A DNA stretch of 27,925 nucleotides from Pseudomonas sp. UBA4194 (GCF_002379585.1 NZ_DFUE01000008.1:363-28287), one strand, 5' to 3'; counted from the stretch's first letter, positions 17,009 to 24,809 are shown. A program made the numbers and translations. The notes: generated by a model not told the origin, from the sequence alone.

Positions 17009-17072
17009 AGTATAAAAAGGTCAAGCCAGTGCTTTTCACTATATGTGCGGCTATATTTGGCGAGAATTCTCG
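17009..17072. promoter_or_regulatory. Divergent dadA/dadR promoter region
   Basis: In the 156-base gap, AGTATAAA at 17009-17016 reads as a -10 on both strands: TATACT toward dadA and TATAAA toward the regulator. Neither has a strong -35 at ideal spacing, which suits activator dependence. A perfect 12-base palindrome CGAGAATTCTCG (17061-17072) and AT-rich tracts lie on the regulator side and are candidate Lrp/DadR contacts. Confidence 0.45.
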
Positions 17073-17104
17073 GCCAGAACCGCTTTTACGGAGGGGCATC
17101 GCCT

Positions 17105-17593
17105 ATGCGCACCCAGCACCAGAGCAAACGCGAGCTCGACAAGATTGACCGCAATATCCTCAGAATATTGCAAGCCGACGGTCGTATCTCGTTCACCGAG
17201 CTGGGCGAGAAGGTAGGCCTGTCGACCACGCCCTGCACCGAGCGAGTCCGGCGCCTGGAGCGCGAAGGGATCATCATGGGCTATTTCGCCCGGCTCAATC
17301 CGCAGCATCTGCGCGGCAGCCTGCTGGTGTTCGTGGAGATCAGCCTCGACTACAAGTCTGGCGATACCTTCGAGGAGTTTCGCCGTGCGGTGCTCAAGCT
17401 GCCCCATGTGCTGGAATGCCATCTGGTGTCTGGGGATTTCGACTATCTGGTCAAGGCGCGGATTTCCGAGATGGCCTCGTATCGCAAGCTGCTCGGCGAC
17501 ATCCTGCTCAAGTTGCCCCATGTCCGGGAGTCCAAGAGCTACATCGTGATGGAAGAGGTAAAGGAGAGCCTGACGTTGCCGGTGCCGGATTGA
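17105..17593 (+). CDS. dadR: Lrp/AsnC-family regulator (DadR-like)
   Basis: 162 aa. The N-terminal helix-turn-helix (FTELGEKVGLSTTPCTERVRRL, residues about 32-53) precedes a C-terminal RAM domain with VLECHLVSGDFDYLVKARI. Such proteins form DNA-wrapping octamers that sense amino acids. The gene is divergent from dadA, as is the Lrp-type DadR that activates dadAX with L-alanine in P. aeruginosa. ATG 17105 is preceded by GGAGGGG. A longer reading from 16733 passes antisense through dadA and is rejected. Global Lrp is the alternative name. A REP pair follows the stop. Confidence 0.9.
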   Translation: MRTQHQSKRELDKIDRNILRILQADGRISFTELGEKVGLSTTPCTERVRRLEREGIIMGYFARLNPQHLRGSLLVFVEISLDYKSGDTFEEFRRAVLKLPHVLECHLVSGDFDYLVKARISEMASYRKLLGDILLKLPHVRESKSYIVMEEVKESLTLPVPD

Positions 17594-17611
17594 GGGTGGT
17601 GTGTCAGGGCT

Positions 17612-17712
17612 GGCCTCATCGCGGGTAGAACCCGCTCCCACAAAGGCCTCTCTCGACGATCGGATCGTGGCGCAGATCCCCTGTGGGAGCGGGTTCTACC
17701 CGCGATGAGGCC
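17612..17712. repeat. Inverted pair of REP elements (GGGTAGAACCC type)
   Basis: Arms 17612-17642 and 17682-17712 are perfect 31-base reverse complements with the core CGGGTAGAACCCGCTCCC. A short inner hairpin ACGATC-G-GATCGT (17656-17668) lies between them. The flanking sequence is also partly inverted. Located between the convergent dadR and ykgJ-like 3' ends. Confidence 0.92.
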
Positions 17713-17725
17713 CTCACTGACACCC

Positions 17726-18079
17726 TCAGACCAACACCTGCCGCGTACTGGCGATCAACTTGTGCACCTGACGCTCCACCGCCGCATCGATCATCTCCTC
17801 CGGGCGCCGGCCATTGGGGCATGGCAACCTAGGGGTGGTGCCGAACAGCCGACAGATCAACGGCCGCTCTTCATACACGGTGCAGCCCTGAGGCCCCAGG
17901 TGTACGCAGTTCAGCTCGGCCAGGGCGGCCTCCTGCTCGGCGGCGGTCTTGCGTGGCAGGCGAGCCATTTCCTCGGCTGAAGTGGTGACCGGTCCACAGC
18001 AGTCGTGACAGCCCGGCACGCACTCGAACGAAGGAATCTGCTCGCGCAGAAAGCGGATCTTGTGGCTGTTGCAGCTCAT
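17726..18079 (-). CDS. YkgJ-family cysteine-cluster protein
   Basis: 117 aa protein of the YkgJ (CxxCxxxCC) family, thought to bind a zinc or iron-sulfur centre; no defined reaction. Cysteines cluster as CVPGCHDCCGP near the N terminus, then CVHLGPQGCTVYEERPLICR, then a late Cys in RLPCPNGRRP, the usual pattern of the family. The start at 18079 (MSCNSHKIRFL) is chosen by length and family form. No strong SD is visible, so the ATG at 18130 (adding 17 residues) cannot be excluded. It is divergent from puuB with a 111-base gap. Function unknown. Confidence 0.82.
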   Translation of the reverse strand: MSCNSHKIRFLREQIPSFECVPGCHDCCGPVTTSAEEMARLPRKTAAEQEAALAELNCVHLGPQGCTVYEERPLICRLFGTTPRLPCPNGRRPEEMIDAAVERQVHKLIASTRQVLV

Positions 18080-18190
18080 GTCGGGGTACCTGGGTTTCGA
18101 GCCGCCATTGTGCCGGGCGGTTGCCGCCATGGGAAACCCCGGCTTATGCTGCGTCCAATTTTCCGCACACGCGACACAGGATCACGCCCC

Positions 18191-19483
18191 ATGGATGCCC
18201 GCTCCGAGCACGCCGTTTCGTACTACGCCGCCAGCAGCCACCGGCAGCCGGACTACCCTGCCCTGCTCGGCGAGGTCGGCGTTGACGTGTGCGTGGTCGG
18301 CGGCGGTTTCTCCGGGCTCAATACCGCCATCGAACTGGCCCAGCGTGGCCTCAGCGTGGCCTTGCTCGAAGCCCGCAAGATCGGCTGGGGCGCCAGTGGG
18401 CGCAACGGCGGACAGCTGATCCGCGGCGTCGGCCATGGTCTGGAACAGTTCCAGAAGGTCATCGGTGCCGAGGGCGTGCGCGACATGACCCTGATGGGCC
18501 TGGAGGCGGTGGAGATCGTGCGGCGCCGGGTGGAAGAGCATGCCATCGACTGCGACCTCACCTGGGGCTACTGCGACCTGGCCAACAAGCCCGGGGAACT
18601 GCAAGGTTTTCGCCAGGACGCCGAAGCCTTGCGCAGCCTGGGTTACCAGCACGATCTGCAGATCATCGAGGCTCAGGATATGCACAGCGTGGTCGGTTCC
18701 GACCGCTACCATGGCGGTCTGGTGGACATGGGCTCCGGCCATCTGCATCCGCTGAACCTGGCCCTGGGCGAGGCAGCGGTGGCGACCGGGTTGGGCGTGC
18801 AGGTATTCGAACATTCGCCGGTGACGCGCATCGACTACGGCCAGCGGGTGCGCGTGCACACCGCCCAGGGCCAGGTCAACGCAGGCTATCTGGTGCTGGC
18901 CTGCAATGCCTACCTGGGCGATCTGAACAAGGAGCTGAGCGGCAAGGTGCTGCCCGCCGGCAGCTACATCATTGCCACCGAACCGCTCAGCGAGGCGCAG
19001 GCACGGCAAGTGCTGCCACGCAATCTGGCCGTGTGCGACCAGCGTGTCACGGTGGATTACTACCGCCTCTCGGCGGACCGGCGCCTGCTGTTCGGCGGCG
19101 CCTGCCATTACTCCGGGCGTGACCCCAAGGACATCGGCGCCTACATGCGGCCAAAGATGCTGGAGGTATTCCCGCAACTGGCGGATGCGCGGATCGATTA
19201 CCAGTGGGGCGGAATGATCGGCATCGGTGCCAATCGCCTGCCGCAGATCGGGCGTTTGAAGGAGCAGCCCAATGTGTTCCATGCCCAGGCGTACTCGGGC
19301 CATGGCCTGAACGCCACGCACCTGGCAGGCAAACTGCTGGGCGAGGCCATCAGCGGGCAGGCCAGCCGCGGTTTCGATCTGTTCGCCAAGGTCCCGCACA
19401 TGACCTTCCCCGGTGGCAAGCACCTGCGTTCGCCACTGCTGGCGCTGGGGATGCTGTGGCACCGATTCAAGGAACTGGGCTAG
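18191..19483 (+). CDS. puuB: Gamma-glutamylpolyamine (putrescine) oxidase, FAD-dependent
   Basis: 430 aa DAO-family flavoenzyme. It begins with HAVSYYAASSH, then the FAD-binding VCVVGGGFSGLNTAIELAQ and IGWGASGRNGGQ. The C terminus holds YSGHGLNATHLAGKLLGEA and VPHMTFPGGKHLR. All these blocks match E. coli PuuB closely from memory. PuuB oxidises gamma-glutamylputrescine to gamma-glutamyl-gamma-aminobutyraldehyde, which KauB/PuuC then oxidises. The equivalent locus in P. aeruginosa is pauB4 (PA5309) by remembered synteny. The start is supported by CAGGA about ten bases upstream. It is likely under PauR. L-pipecolate oxidase (AmaA) is a related alternative but the sequence fits PuuB better. Confidence 0.9.
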   Translation: MDARSEHAVSYYAASSHRQPDYPALLGEVGVDVCVVGGGFSGLNTAIELAQRGLSVALLEARKIGWGASGRNGGQLIRGVGHGLEQFQKVIGAEGVRDMTLMGLEAVEIVRRRVEEHAIDCDLTWGYCDLANKPGELQGFRQDAEALRSLGYQHDLQIIEAQDMHSVVGSDRYHGGLVDMGSGHLHPLNLALGEAAVATGLGVQVFEHSPVTRIDYGQRVRVHTAQGQVNAGYLVLACNAYLGDLNKELSGKVLPAGSYIIATEPLSEAQARQVLPRNLAVCDQRVTVDYYRLSADRRLLFGGACHYSGRDPKDIGAYMRPKMLEVFPQLADARIDYQWGGMIGIGANRLPQIGRLKEQPNVFHAQAYSGHGLNATHLAGKLLGEAISGQASRGFDLFAKVPHMTFPGGKHLRSPLLALGMLWHRFKELG

Positions 19484-19491
19484 CCGCCCCG

Positions 19492-19601
19492 CCCCCTTCG
19501 CGGCTGCACGCCGCTCCTACAGTCCCCTAGGAACGGCGTACACCCGCAACCCCAACCCCCACACACAACCCCTGTAGGAGCGGCGTTCAGCCGCGAAGGC
19601 G
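19492..19601. repeat. REP elements, one degenerate
   Basis: A reverse copy (19492-19522), a decayed copy (19523-19547) in which the core reads GGAACGGCGTACACCCGC, and an intact forward copy (19571-19601) fill the gap between the convergent puuB and DUF1127 genes. Confidence 0.88.
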
Positions 19602-19618
19602 CCCGTCCAGCCACCCCA

Positions 19619-19855
19619 TCACCCCCGCCAGAACGGCTTCATGCCTTCGCGCCGCGCCTCGAACGGGTCCAACCCGATATCCCTGAGCTGATCCGCATCC
19701 AGCTCCAACAACGCCGGACGGGTTTGCAGGCGATGGCGCCACAGCCCCCACCGTCCCAGCCCCGGTGGCGCGTCCTTGCGGCTAAACACCCGCCCCTGGG
19801 CGTCCAGCAATTCATCGGTGCGCAGCAACAGGCGTACATCGCTCAGGCCATTCAT
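19619..19855 (-). CDS. DUF1127 (YjiS-like) small protein
   Basis: 78 aa. The C-terminal half LLELDADQLRDIGLDPFEA followed by PFWRG is the DUF1127 signature; the N-terminal half is variable and Arg-rich in the middle. Proteins of this family are small and mostly uncharacterised; some alphaproteobacterial members affect phosphate, carbon or RNA metabolism. ATG 19855 is used since GGAG lies nine bases upstream; the ATG at 19870 overlaps that SD. It is divergent from the MocR-type regulator gene and shares its promoter region, so it is a plausible target of that regulator. Confidence 0.85.
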   Translation of the reverse strand: MNGLSDVRLLLRTDELLDAQGRVFSRKDAPPGLGRWGLWRHRLQTRPALLELDADQLRDIGLDPFEARREGMKPFWRG

Positions 19856-19944
19856 GTTCGCTTTCTCCATCAAGCTGGGTGACTGTAGCTAAATCATGCC
19901 CCTCCCGCGCAAACCATTACAGATCCAAAAACCTGCTATGTTCT

Positions 19945-20001
19945 CCATACAGAACCACCCCTTCCGCAAGTGAATGCTGTATTTTCCACCTATCTGTATG
20001 G
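19945..20001. promoter_or_regulatory. Candidate MocR-regulator binding repeats
   Basis: CCATACAGA (19945-19953) and TCTGTATGG (19993-20001) are perfect reverse complements. A third half-site CTGTAT lies at 19977-19982, giving two direct CTGTAT copies 17 bases apart. The block lies 20-76 bases before the MocR-type start and upstream of the divergent DUF1127 gene. MocR proteins are known to bind direct or inverted repeats next to their own gene. Confidence 0.55.
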
Positions 20002-20020
20002 GTCTTGTCAGGAGGCCAGC

Positions 20021-21460
20021 ATGACGCTGTACATGAATCTCGCCGAGCTCCTCAGCGAACGCATCGAAAAGGGCCTCTACCGCCCCGGCGATCGCCTGCC
20101 CTCGGTGCGCGCCCTGAGCGTGGAGCACGGCGTCAGCCTGAGCACCGTGCAGCAGGCCTATCGCCAACTGGAAGACAACGGCCTGGCCGCACCACGACCC
20201 AAGTCCGGCTATTTCGTGCCCACCGCCCGGAACCTGCCGGCCCTGCCCGTGGTAGGCCGGCCCATGCAACGCCCGGTGGAGATTTCCCAGTGGGACCAGG
20301 TGGTGGATCTGGTCCGCGCGTCGCCGCGCAAGGACGTCGTGCAACTGGGCCGCGGCATGCCCGACGTCACCAGCCCGACACTACGACCGCTGCTGCGCGA
20401 ACTGGCGCGGCTCAGCCGCCACCAGGACATGCCAGGGCTGTATTACGACACCCTGTATGGCAACGAGGGCCTGCGCGAGCAGATCGCCCGCCTGCTGGTC
20501 AACGCCGGCTGCCAACTGGGGGTGGCCGATCTGGTGGTCACCACCGGCTGTCATGAGGCGCTGTCGGCCAGCGTGCGCGCGATCTGCGAACCGGGCGACA
20601 TCGTTGCCGTGGACTCGCCGAGCTTCTTCGGCGCCATGCAGACCCTCAAGGGGCTGGGCATGAAGGCCCTGGAGATTCCCACCGACCCCATCACCGGCAT
20701 CAGCCTGGACGCCCTCGAACTGGCGCTGGAGCAATGGCCGATCAAAGCCATACAGCTGACCCCAAACTGCAACAACCCCTTGGGCTACGTCATGCCCGAA
20801 GCCCGCAAGCGCGCCCTGCTGACCCTGGCCCAACGCTTCGACGTGGCGATCATCGAAGACGATGTCTACGGCGACCTGGCGTTCAGCTACCCGCGGCCGC
20901 GCACCATCAAGTCGTTCGATGAAGACGGCCGAGTACTGCTGTGCAGTTCGTTCTCCAAGACCCTGGCCCCCGGCCTGCGCATCGGCTGGGTGGCGCCGGG
21001 GCGTTATCTGGAGCGTGTGCTGCACATGAAGTACATCGGCACCGGCTCCACCTCGACCCAGCCACAGTTGGCGATCGCCGAATTTCTCCGAGGCGGACAC
21101 TTCGAGCCGCACCTGCGGCGCATGCGCACCCAGTACCAGCGCAGCCGCGACCTGATGATCGACTGGGTCACCCGGTACTTCCCGGCCGGGACCCGCTGCA
21201 GCCGACCCCAGGGCGGCTTCATGCTCTGGGTCGAGCTGCCGGAAGGCTTCGATACCTTGAAACTGAATCGTGCGCTGAATGAGCAAGGTGTGCAGATTGC
21301 CGTGGGCAGCATCTTCTCGGCATGCGGCAAGTACCGTAACTGCCTGCGTATGAACTTCGCGTCCAAGCCCAGTGCCGAGATCGAGGCTGCGGTAAGGAAG
21401 GTCGGTATCGCCGCAGCGCGTCAGCTGCAGGAAAATCCACTGACCGAGGCTGACCTTTGA
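20021..21460 (+). CDS. MocR-family regulator (GntR HTH + class I aminotransferase domain)
   Basis: 479 aa. Residues about 1-70 form a GntR winged helix (GLYRPGDRLPSVRALSVEHG). The remainder is a fold-type I aminotransferase with the PLP lysine in SSFSKTLAPGLRIGW (Lys313), NNPLGYVMP and EDDVYGDLAF. The ATG has AGGAGG five bases upstream. Relatives such as GabR, PdxR and TauR sense amines or vitamin B6 through PLP and control neighbouring genes. Divergent DUF1127 and the following phospholipase gene are candidate targets. Aminotransferase activity cannot be excluded, but the fusion points to a regulator. Effector unknown; the amine-rich neighbourhood is suggestive only. Confidence 0.92.
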   Translation: MTLYMNLAELLSERIEKGLYRPGDRLPSVRALSVEHGVSLSTVQQAYRQLEDNGLAAPRPKSGYFVPTARNLPALPVVGRPMQRPVEISQWDQVVDLVRASPRKDVVQLGRGMPDVTSPTLRPLLRELARLSRHQDMPGLYYDTLYGNEGLREQIARLLVNAGCQLGVADLVVTTGCHEALSASVRAICEPGDIVAVDSPSFFGAMQTLKGLGMKALEIPTDPITGISLDALELALEQWPIKAIQLTPNCNNPLGYVMPEARKRALLTLAQRFDVAIIEDDVYGDLAFSYPRPRTIKSFDEDGRVLLCSSFSKTLAPGLRIGWVAPGRYLERVLHMKYIGTGSTSTQPQLAIAEFLRGGHFEPHLRRMRTQYQRSRDLMIDWVTRYFPAGTRCSRPQGGFMLWVELPEGFDTLKLNRALNEQGVQIAVGSIFSACGKYRNCLRMNFASKPSAEIEAAVRKVGIAAARQLQENPLTEADL

Positions 21461-21511
21461 TCGGCTTTGGTGGTCGAACGGCTCGTCTTTCCCTTTGCCA
21501 AGGATGCTGAT

Positions 21512-23065
21512 TTGCCGACCCACAGGCTGATACCCCTGTTGTTCACGCTGCTGGTAGCGCTGCACGGATGCGCCAGCGTCGAAGCGCCGCGCGAGTACAG
21601 CGAGATGCTCCCGGCCGAGCAGTCGGCCTTCGGCCGGTCGGTGCAGGCGCAAGTCGCCGAGCATGATGGGCAGTCCGGCTTTCGCCTGTTGTCCAGCAGC
21701 GACGAGGCTTTCCGCGCCCGCGCCGAGCTGATTCGCAACGCCCACAGCAGCCTCGATTTGCAGTACTACATCGTGCACGACGGCTTCAGCACGCGGGCAT
21801 TGGTGGATGAGCTGCTCAAGGCGGCCGACCGCGGCGTGCGGGTGCGTATCCTGCTCGACGACACCGCCAGCGACGGCCTGGACAAGACCATCGCTACCCT
21901 GGCTGCGCACCGCAATATCCAGATTCGCCTGTTCAATCCCACTCATCTGGGCCGCGCCACTGGCGTGACGCGGGCCATGGGTCGGTTGTTCAACCTCTCG
22001 CAACAGCATCGGCGCATGCACAACAAGCTCTGGCTGGCCGATGACAGCGTGGCCATCGTGGGCGGGCGCAACCTGGGCGACGAGTATTTCGACGCCGAAC
22101 CGAACATGAACTTCACCGACATCGATCTGCTCAACTTCGGCCCGGTGGCGCAGCAATTGGGCTACAGCTTCGATCAGTACTGGAACAGTGCGCTGAGCCA
22201 GCCGATTGCCGATTTTCTGTTCAACGTGCCGACGCAGAAACACCTGGCAGCCACGCGAGTGCGCCTGGAGCAGTCGCTGATCGACTCCCGGGAACAACAC
22301 AAGACGCTGTACGAGCGGCTGATGACCTATCAGACCGATCCGCAGATGGACACCTGGCGCCAGCAGTTGACCTGGGCGTGGGGGCAGGCGCTGTGGGACG
22401 CGCCGACCAAGGTACTGGCCCGTGGCGAGCCCGATCCACACCTGCTACTCACCACGCAACTGGCGCCGGAACTGGCCGGGGTCAATCAGGAGTTGATGCT
22501 GATCTCGGCCTACTTCGTGCCGGGTGAGGCCGGGCGAGACTACCTGACCGGTCGCGCCGATGCCGGGGTGAACGTGAGCCTGTTGACCAATTCGCTGGAA
22601 GCCACCGATGTGCCGGCAGTACATGGCGGGTACGCGCCCTACCGACGCACGTTGCTGGAACACGGGGTCAAGCTGTTCGAACTGCGTCGCCAGCCGGGTG
22701 ACCAAGGCAACACCGCGCTGGGGCTTAGCGGCGGCTCGGATTCCAGCCTGCACAGCAAGGCGATGATTTTCGATCAGCGCAAGTCGTTCATCGGGTCGTT
22801 CAATTTCGACCCGCGCTCGGTGCTCTGGAACACCGAGGTCGGAGTGCTGGTGGACAGCCCCGAACTGGCCGCACAGATGCGCAAACTCGCCTTGCAGGGC
22901 ATGTCACCGGCGCTGAGTTATCAAGCGCGGTTGCAACAGGGCGCGATTGTCTGGGACACCGAAGACAACGGCCACCTGCACACCCTGCAACACGAACCGG
23001 GCGACTGGTGGCGCCGCTTCAACGCCTGGTTCAGCCAAGCCATAGGCCTGGAAAAAATGCTGTAG
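21512..23065 (+). CDS. ClsC-like phospholipase D / cardiolipin synthase, putative lipoprotein
   Basis: 517 aa with two complete HKD motifs: HNKLWLAD (His170, Lys172, Asp177) followed by GGRN, and HSKAMIFD (His414, Lys416, Asp421) followed by GSFNFDPRS. These define the phospholipase D superfamily. SLDLQYYIVHDGF, RVRILLDD and the C-terminal WWRRFNAWF are close to E. coli ClsC, which makes cardiolipin from phosphatidylglycerol and phosphatidylethanolamine. The start is taken as TTG 21512, with AAGGA seven bases before. It gives a signal peptide ending in the lipobox ALHGC (Cys20), so the enzyme may be lipid-anchored. A start at 21467 lacks an SD. The TAG stop lies in the first unit of a 79-bp repeat array. 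Confidence 0.87.
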   Translation: MPTHRLIPLLFTLLVALHGCASVEAPREYSEMLPAEQSAFGRSVQAQVAEHDGQSGFRLLSSSDEAFRARAELIRNAHSSLDLQYYIVHDGFSTRALVDELLKAADRGVRVRILLDDTASDGLDKTIATLAAHRNIQIRLFNPTHLGRATGVTRAMGRLFNLSQQHRRMHNKLWLADDSVAIVGGRNLGDEYFDAEPNMNFTDIDLLNFGPVAQQLGYSFDQYWNSALSQPIADFLFNVPTQKHLAATRVRLEQSLIDSREQHKTLYERLMTYQTDPQMDTWRQQLTWAWGQALWDAPTKVLARGEPDPHLLLTTQLAPELAGVNQELMLISAYFVPGEAGRDYLTGRADAGVNVSLLTNSLEATDVPAVHGGYAPYRRTLLEHGVKLFELRRQPGDQGNTALGLSGGSDSSLHSKAMIFDQRKSFIGSFNFDPRSVLWNTEVGVLVDSPELAAQMRKLALQGMSPALSYQARLQQGAIVWDTEDNGHLHTLQHEPGDWWRRFNAWFSQAIGLEKML

Positions 23066-23307
23066 CAGCGGCGTAAGCCGCGTCCGGCCCCACCGCATAA
23101 ATCCTGACACACCGCGGCGCGTCTGACCCGGCCCACACCTGTAGCAGCGGCGTAAGCCGCGTCCGGCCCCACCGCGAATCCCCTGACACACCGCAGCGTA
23201 CCTGACCCGGCTCACACCTGTAGCAGCGGCGTAAGCCGCGTCCGGCCCCACCGCGTAAATCCTGAAATTCCGCGGCGCCTCTGACCCGGCTTACGCCGGT
23301 GCTACAG
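23060..23307. repeat. Three-copy 79-bp tandem repeat with REP-like cores, plus a reverse element
   Basis: CTGTAGCAGCGGCGTAAGCC recurs at 23060, 23139 and 23218, an exact 79-base spacing, each followed by GCGTCCGGCCCCACCGC and a CTGACCCGGC tail. The array ends in a reverse element, CGGCTTACGCCGGTGCTACAGG (about 23287-23307 within it). It fills the gap between the convergent phospholipase and kauB genes and overlaps the phospholipase stop. The core differs from the GGAGCGG-type REPs elsewhere in the window. Confidence 0.93.
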
Positions 23308-23315
23308 GGTGTGGG

Positions 23316-24809
23316 TCAGAGTTTGATCCAGGTTGATTTCAGCTCGGTGTACTTGTCGAACGCATGCAGGGATTTATCGCGCCCGTTGCCCGACTGCTTG
23401 AACCCACCAAACGGCGCCGTCATGTCCCCGCCGTCGTACTGGTTGACCCAGACACTGCCCGCGCGCAGCGCCTTGGCGGTCAGGTGCGCTTTGGAAATGT
23501 CGGCCGTCCACACCGCCGCTGCCAGGCCATAGGCCGTGTCGTTGGCGATCTGTACGGCTTCTTCGGCGCTGTCGAATGTGATCACCGACAGCACCGGGCC
23601 GAAGATCTCTTCCTGGGCGATCTTCATGGCATTGGTCACCCCATCGAAAATCGTCGGCTCGACGTACGTGCCACCGGTTTCCTCGAGGATGCGCTTGCCG
23701 CCCACCAGCAGCTTGGCGCCGCCCTCGTGGCCTGCGGCGATGTAGGACAGCACGGTGTTCATCTGCTGGGTGTCCACCAGCGCACCCACATTGGTTGCCG
23801 GGTCCAGCGGATTGCCCGGCTTCCAGCCTTTCAGGGCCTCCACCACCATGGGCAGAAATTGCGCCTTGATCGAGCGCTCTACCAGCAGACGGGAGCCTGC
23901 CGTGCAGACCTCGCCCTGGTTGAAGGCAATCGCGCTGGCCGCGGATTCGGCGGCGGCTTGCAGGTCCGGCGCATCGGCGAAGACAATGTTCGGGCTCTTG
24001 CCACCGGCCTCGAGCCACACCCGCTTCATGTTCGATTCACCGGCGTAGATCATCAATTGCTTGGCAATTTTGGTCGAGCCGGTAAACACCACGGTGTCCA
24101 CATCCATGTGCAGGGCCAGGGCCTTGCCCACGGTATGACCATGGCCGGGCAGGACGTTCAGCACACCCTTGGGAATACCGGCATCGATCGCCAGTTGCGC
24201 GATGCGGATGGCGGTCAGTGGCGATTTCTCCGAAGGCTTGAGGATCACCGAGTTACCGGTAGCCAGCGCCGGCCCCAGCTTCCAGCACGCCATCATCAGC
24301 GGGAAGTTCCACGGCACCACGGCGGCAACCACGCCCACTGCTTCACGGGTGACCAGGCCCAATTGGTTGTGCGGGGTAGGTGCCACCTCGTCGTAGACCT
24401 TGTCGATGGCCTCGCCGCTCCAGGCCAGGGCATTGGCCGAGCCGGCCACGTCGATGTTCAGCGAGTCGCTGATCGGCTTGCCCATGTCCAGGGTTTCCAG
24501 CAACGCCAGCTCTTCGGCATGCTCCTTGAGCAGGCCGGCGAAACGAATCAGGGTGGCTTTGCGCTTGGCCGGGGCAGCCTTGGCCCAGACACCGGAATCA
24601 AACGTGGCGCGAGCGTTTTCAACGGCGCGATCGGCATCGGCGGCGTCGCAGCTGGCGACCTGCGCCAGCAGGCGGCCATCGACCGGGCTTACGCATTCGA
24701 AGGTTTCGCCAGAAACGGCGGCGGTGTACTCACCGTTGATGAATGCGCGGCCTTCGATCTTCAATTGCTGAGCACGTTGTTCCCAGTCGGCACGAGTCAG
24801 AGTGGTCAT
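23316..24809 (-). CDS. kauB: Gamma-glutamyl-gamma-aminobutyraldehyde / 4-guanidinobutyraldehyde dehydrogenase
   Basis: 497 aa NAD(P)+ aldehyde dehydrogenase. Catalytic Cys302 is in FNQGEVCTAGSR and the general base Glu267 in WLEAGGKSPNIVF. VVPWNFPLMMACWKLGPAL and GGFKQSGNGRDKSLHA are typical. It is very close in blocks and length to E. coli PuuC and P. aeruginosa KauB (PA5312), which oxidise the aldehydes from gamma-glutamylpolyamines and from the arginine transaminase route. ATG 24809 has AGGAGG upstream. It acts after PuuB, whose gene is in this window. Divergent from the small cupin gene across 199 bases. A PauR target by analogy. Confidence 0.92.
   Translation of the reverse strand: MTTLTRADWEQRAQQLKIEGRAFINGEYTAAVSGETFECVSPVDGRLLAQVASCDAADADRAVENARATFDSGVWAKAAPAKRKATLIRFAGLLKEHAEELALLETLDMGKPISDSLNIDVAGSANALAWSGEAIDKVYDEVAPTPHNQLGLVTREAVGVVAAVVPWNFPLMMACWKLGPALATGNSVILKPSEKSPLTAIRIAQLAIDAGIPKGVLNVLPGHGHTVGKALALHMDVDTVVFTGSTKIAKQLMIYAGESNMKRVWLEAGGKSPNIVFADAPDLQAAAESAASAIAFNQGEVCTAGSRLLVERSIKAQFLPMVVEALKGWKPGNPLDPATNVGALVDTQQMNTVLSYIAAGHEGGAKLLVGGKRILEETGGTYVEPTIFDGVTNAMKIAQEEIFGPVLSVITFDSAEEAVQIANDTAYGLAAAVWTADISKAHLTAKALRAGSVWVNQYDGGDMTAPFGGFKQSGNGRDKSLHAFDKYTELKSTWIKL

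Noticed and set aside
16733..17104. Longer start of the Lrp-type regulator
   Set aside because: It would run antisense through the dadA 5' end and the dadA promoter. ATG 17105 has a strong SD and the normal family length.
19523..19547. Separate regulatory palindrome after puuB
   Set aside because: Its bases align with a REP core carrying several substitutions, so it is better explained as a decayed REP.
21467..21511. Upstream TTG start of the phospholipase gene
   Set aside because: No Shine-Dalgarno is present and it would put charged residues before the lipoprotein signal; TTG 21512 has AAGGA at good spacing.
23060..23307. Possible CRISPR array from the regularly spaced repeats
   Set aside because: The whole 79-base unit is repeated, so there are no unique spacers. 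There are only three copies, and no cas genes are in the window.
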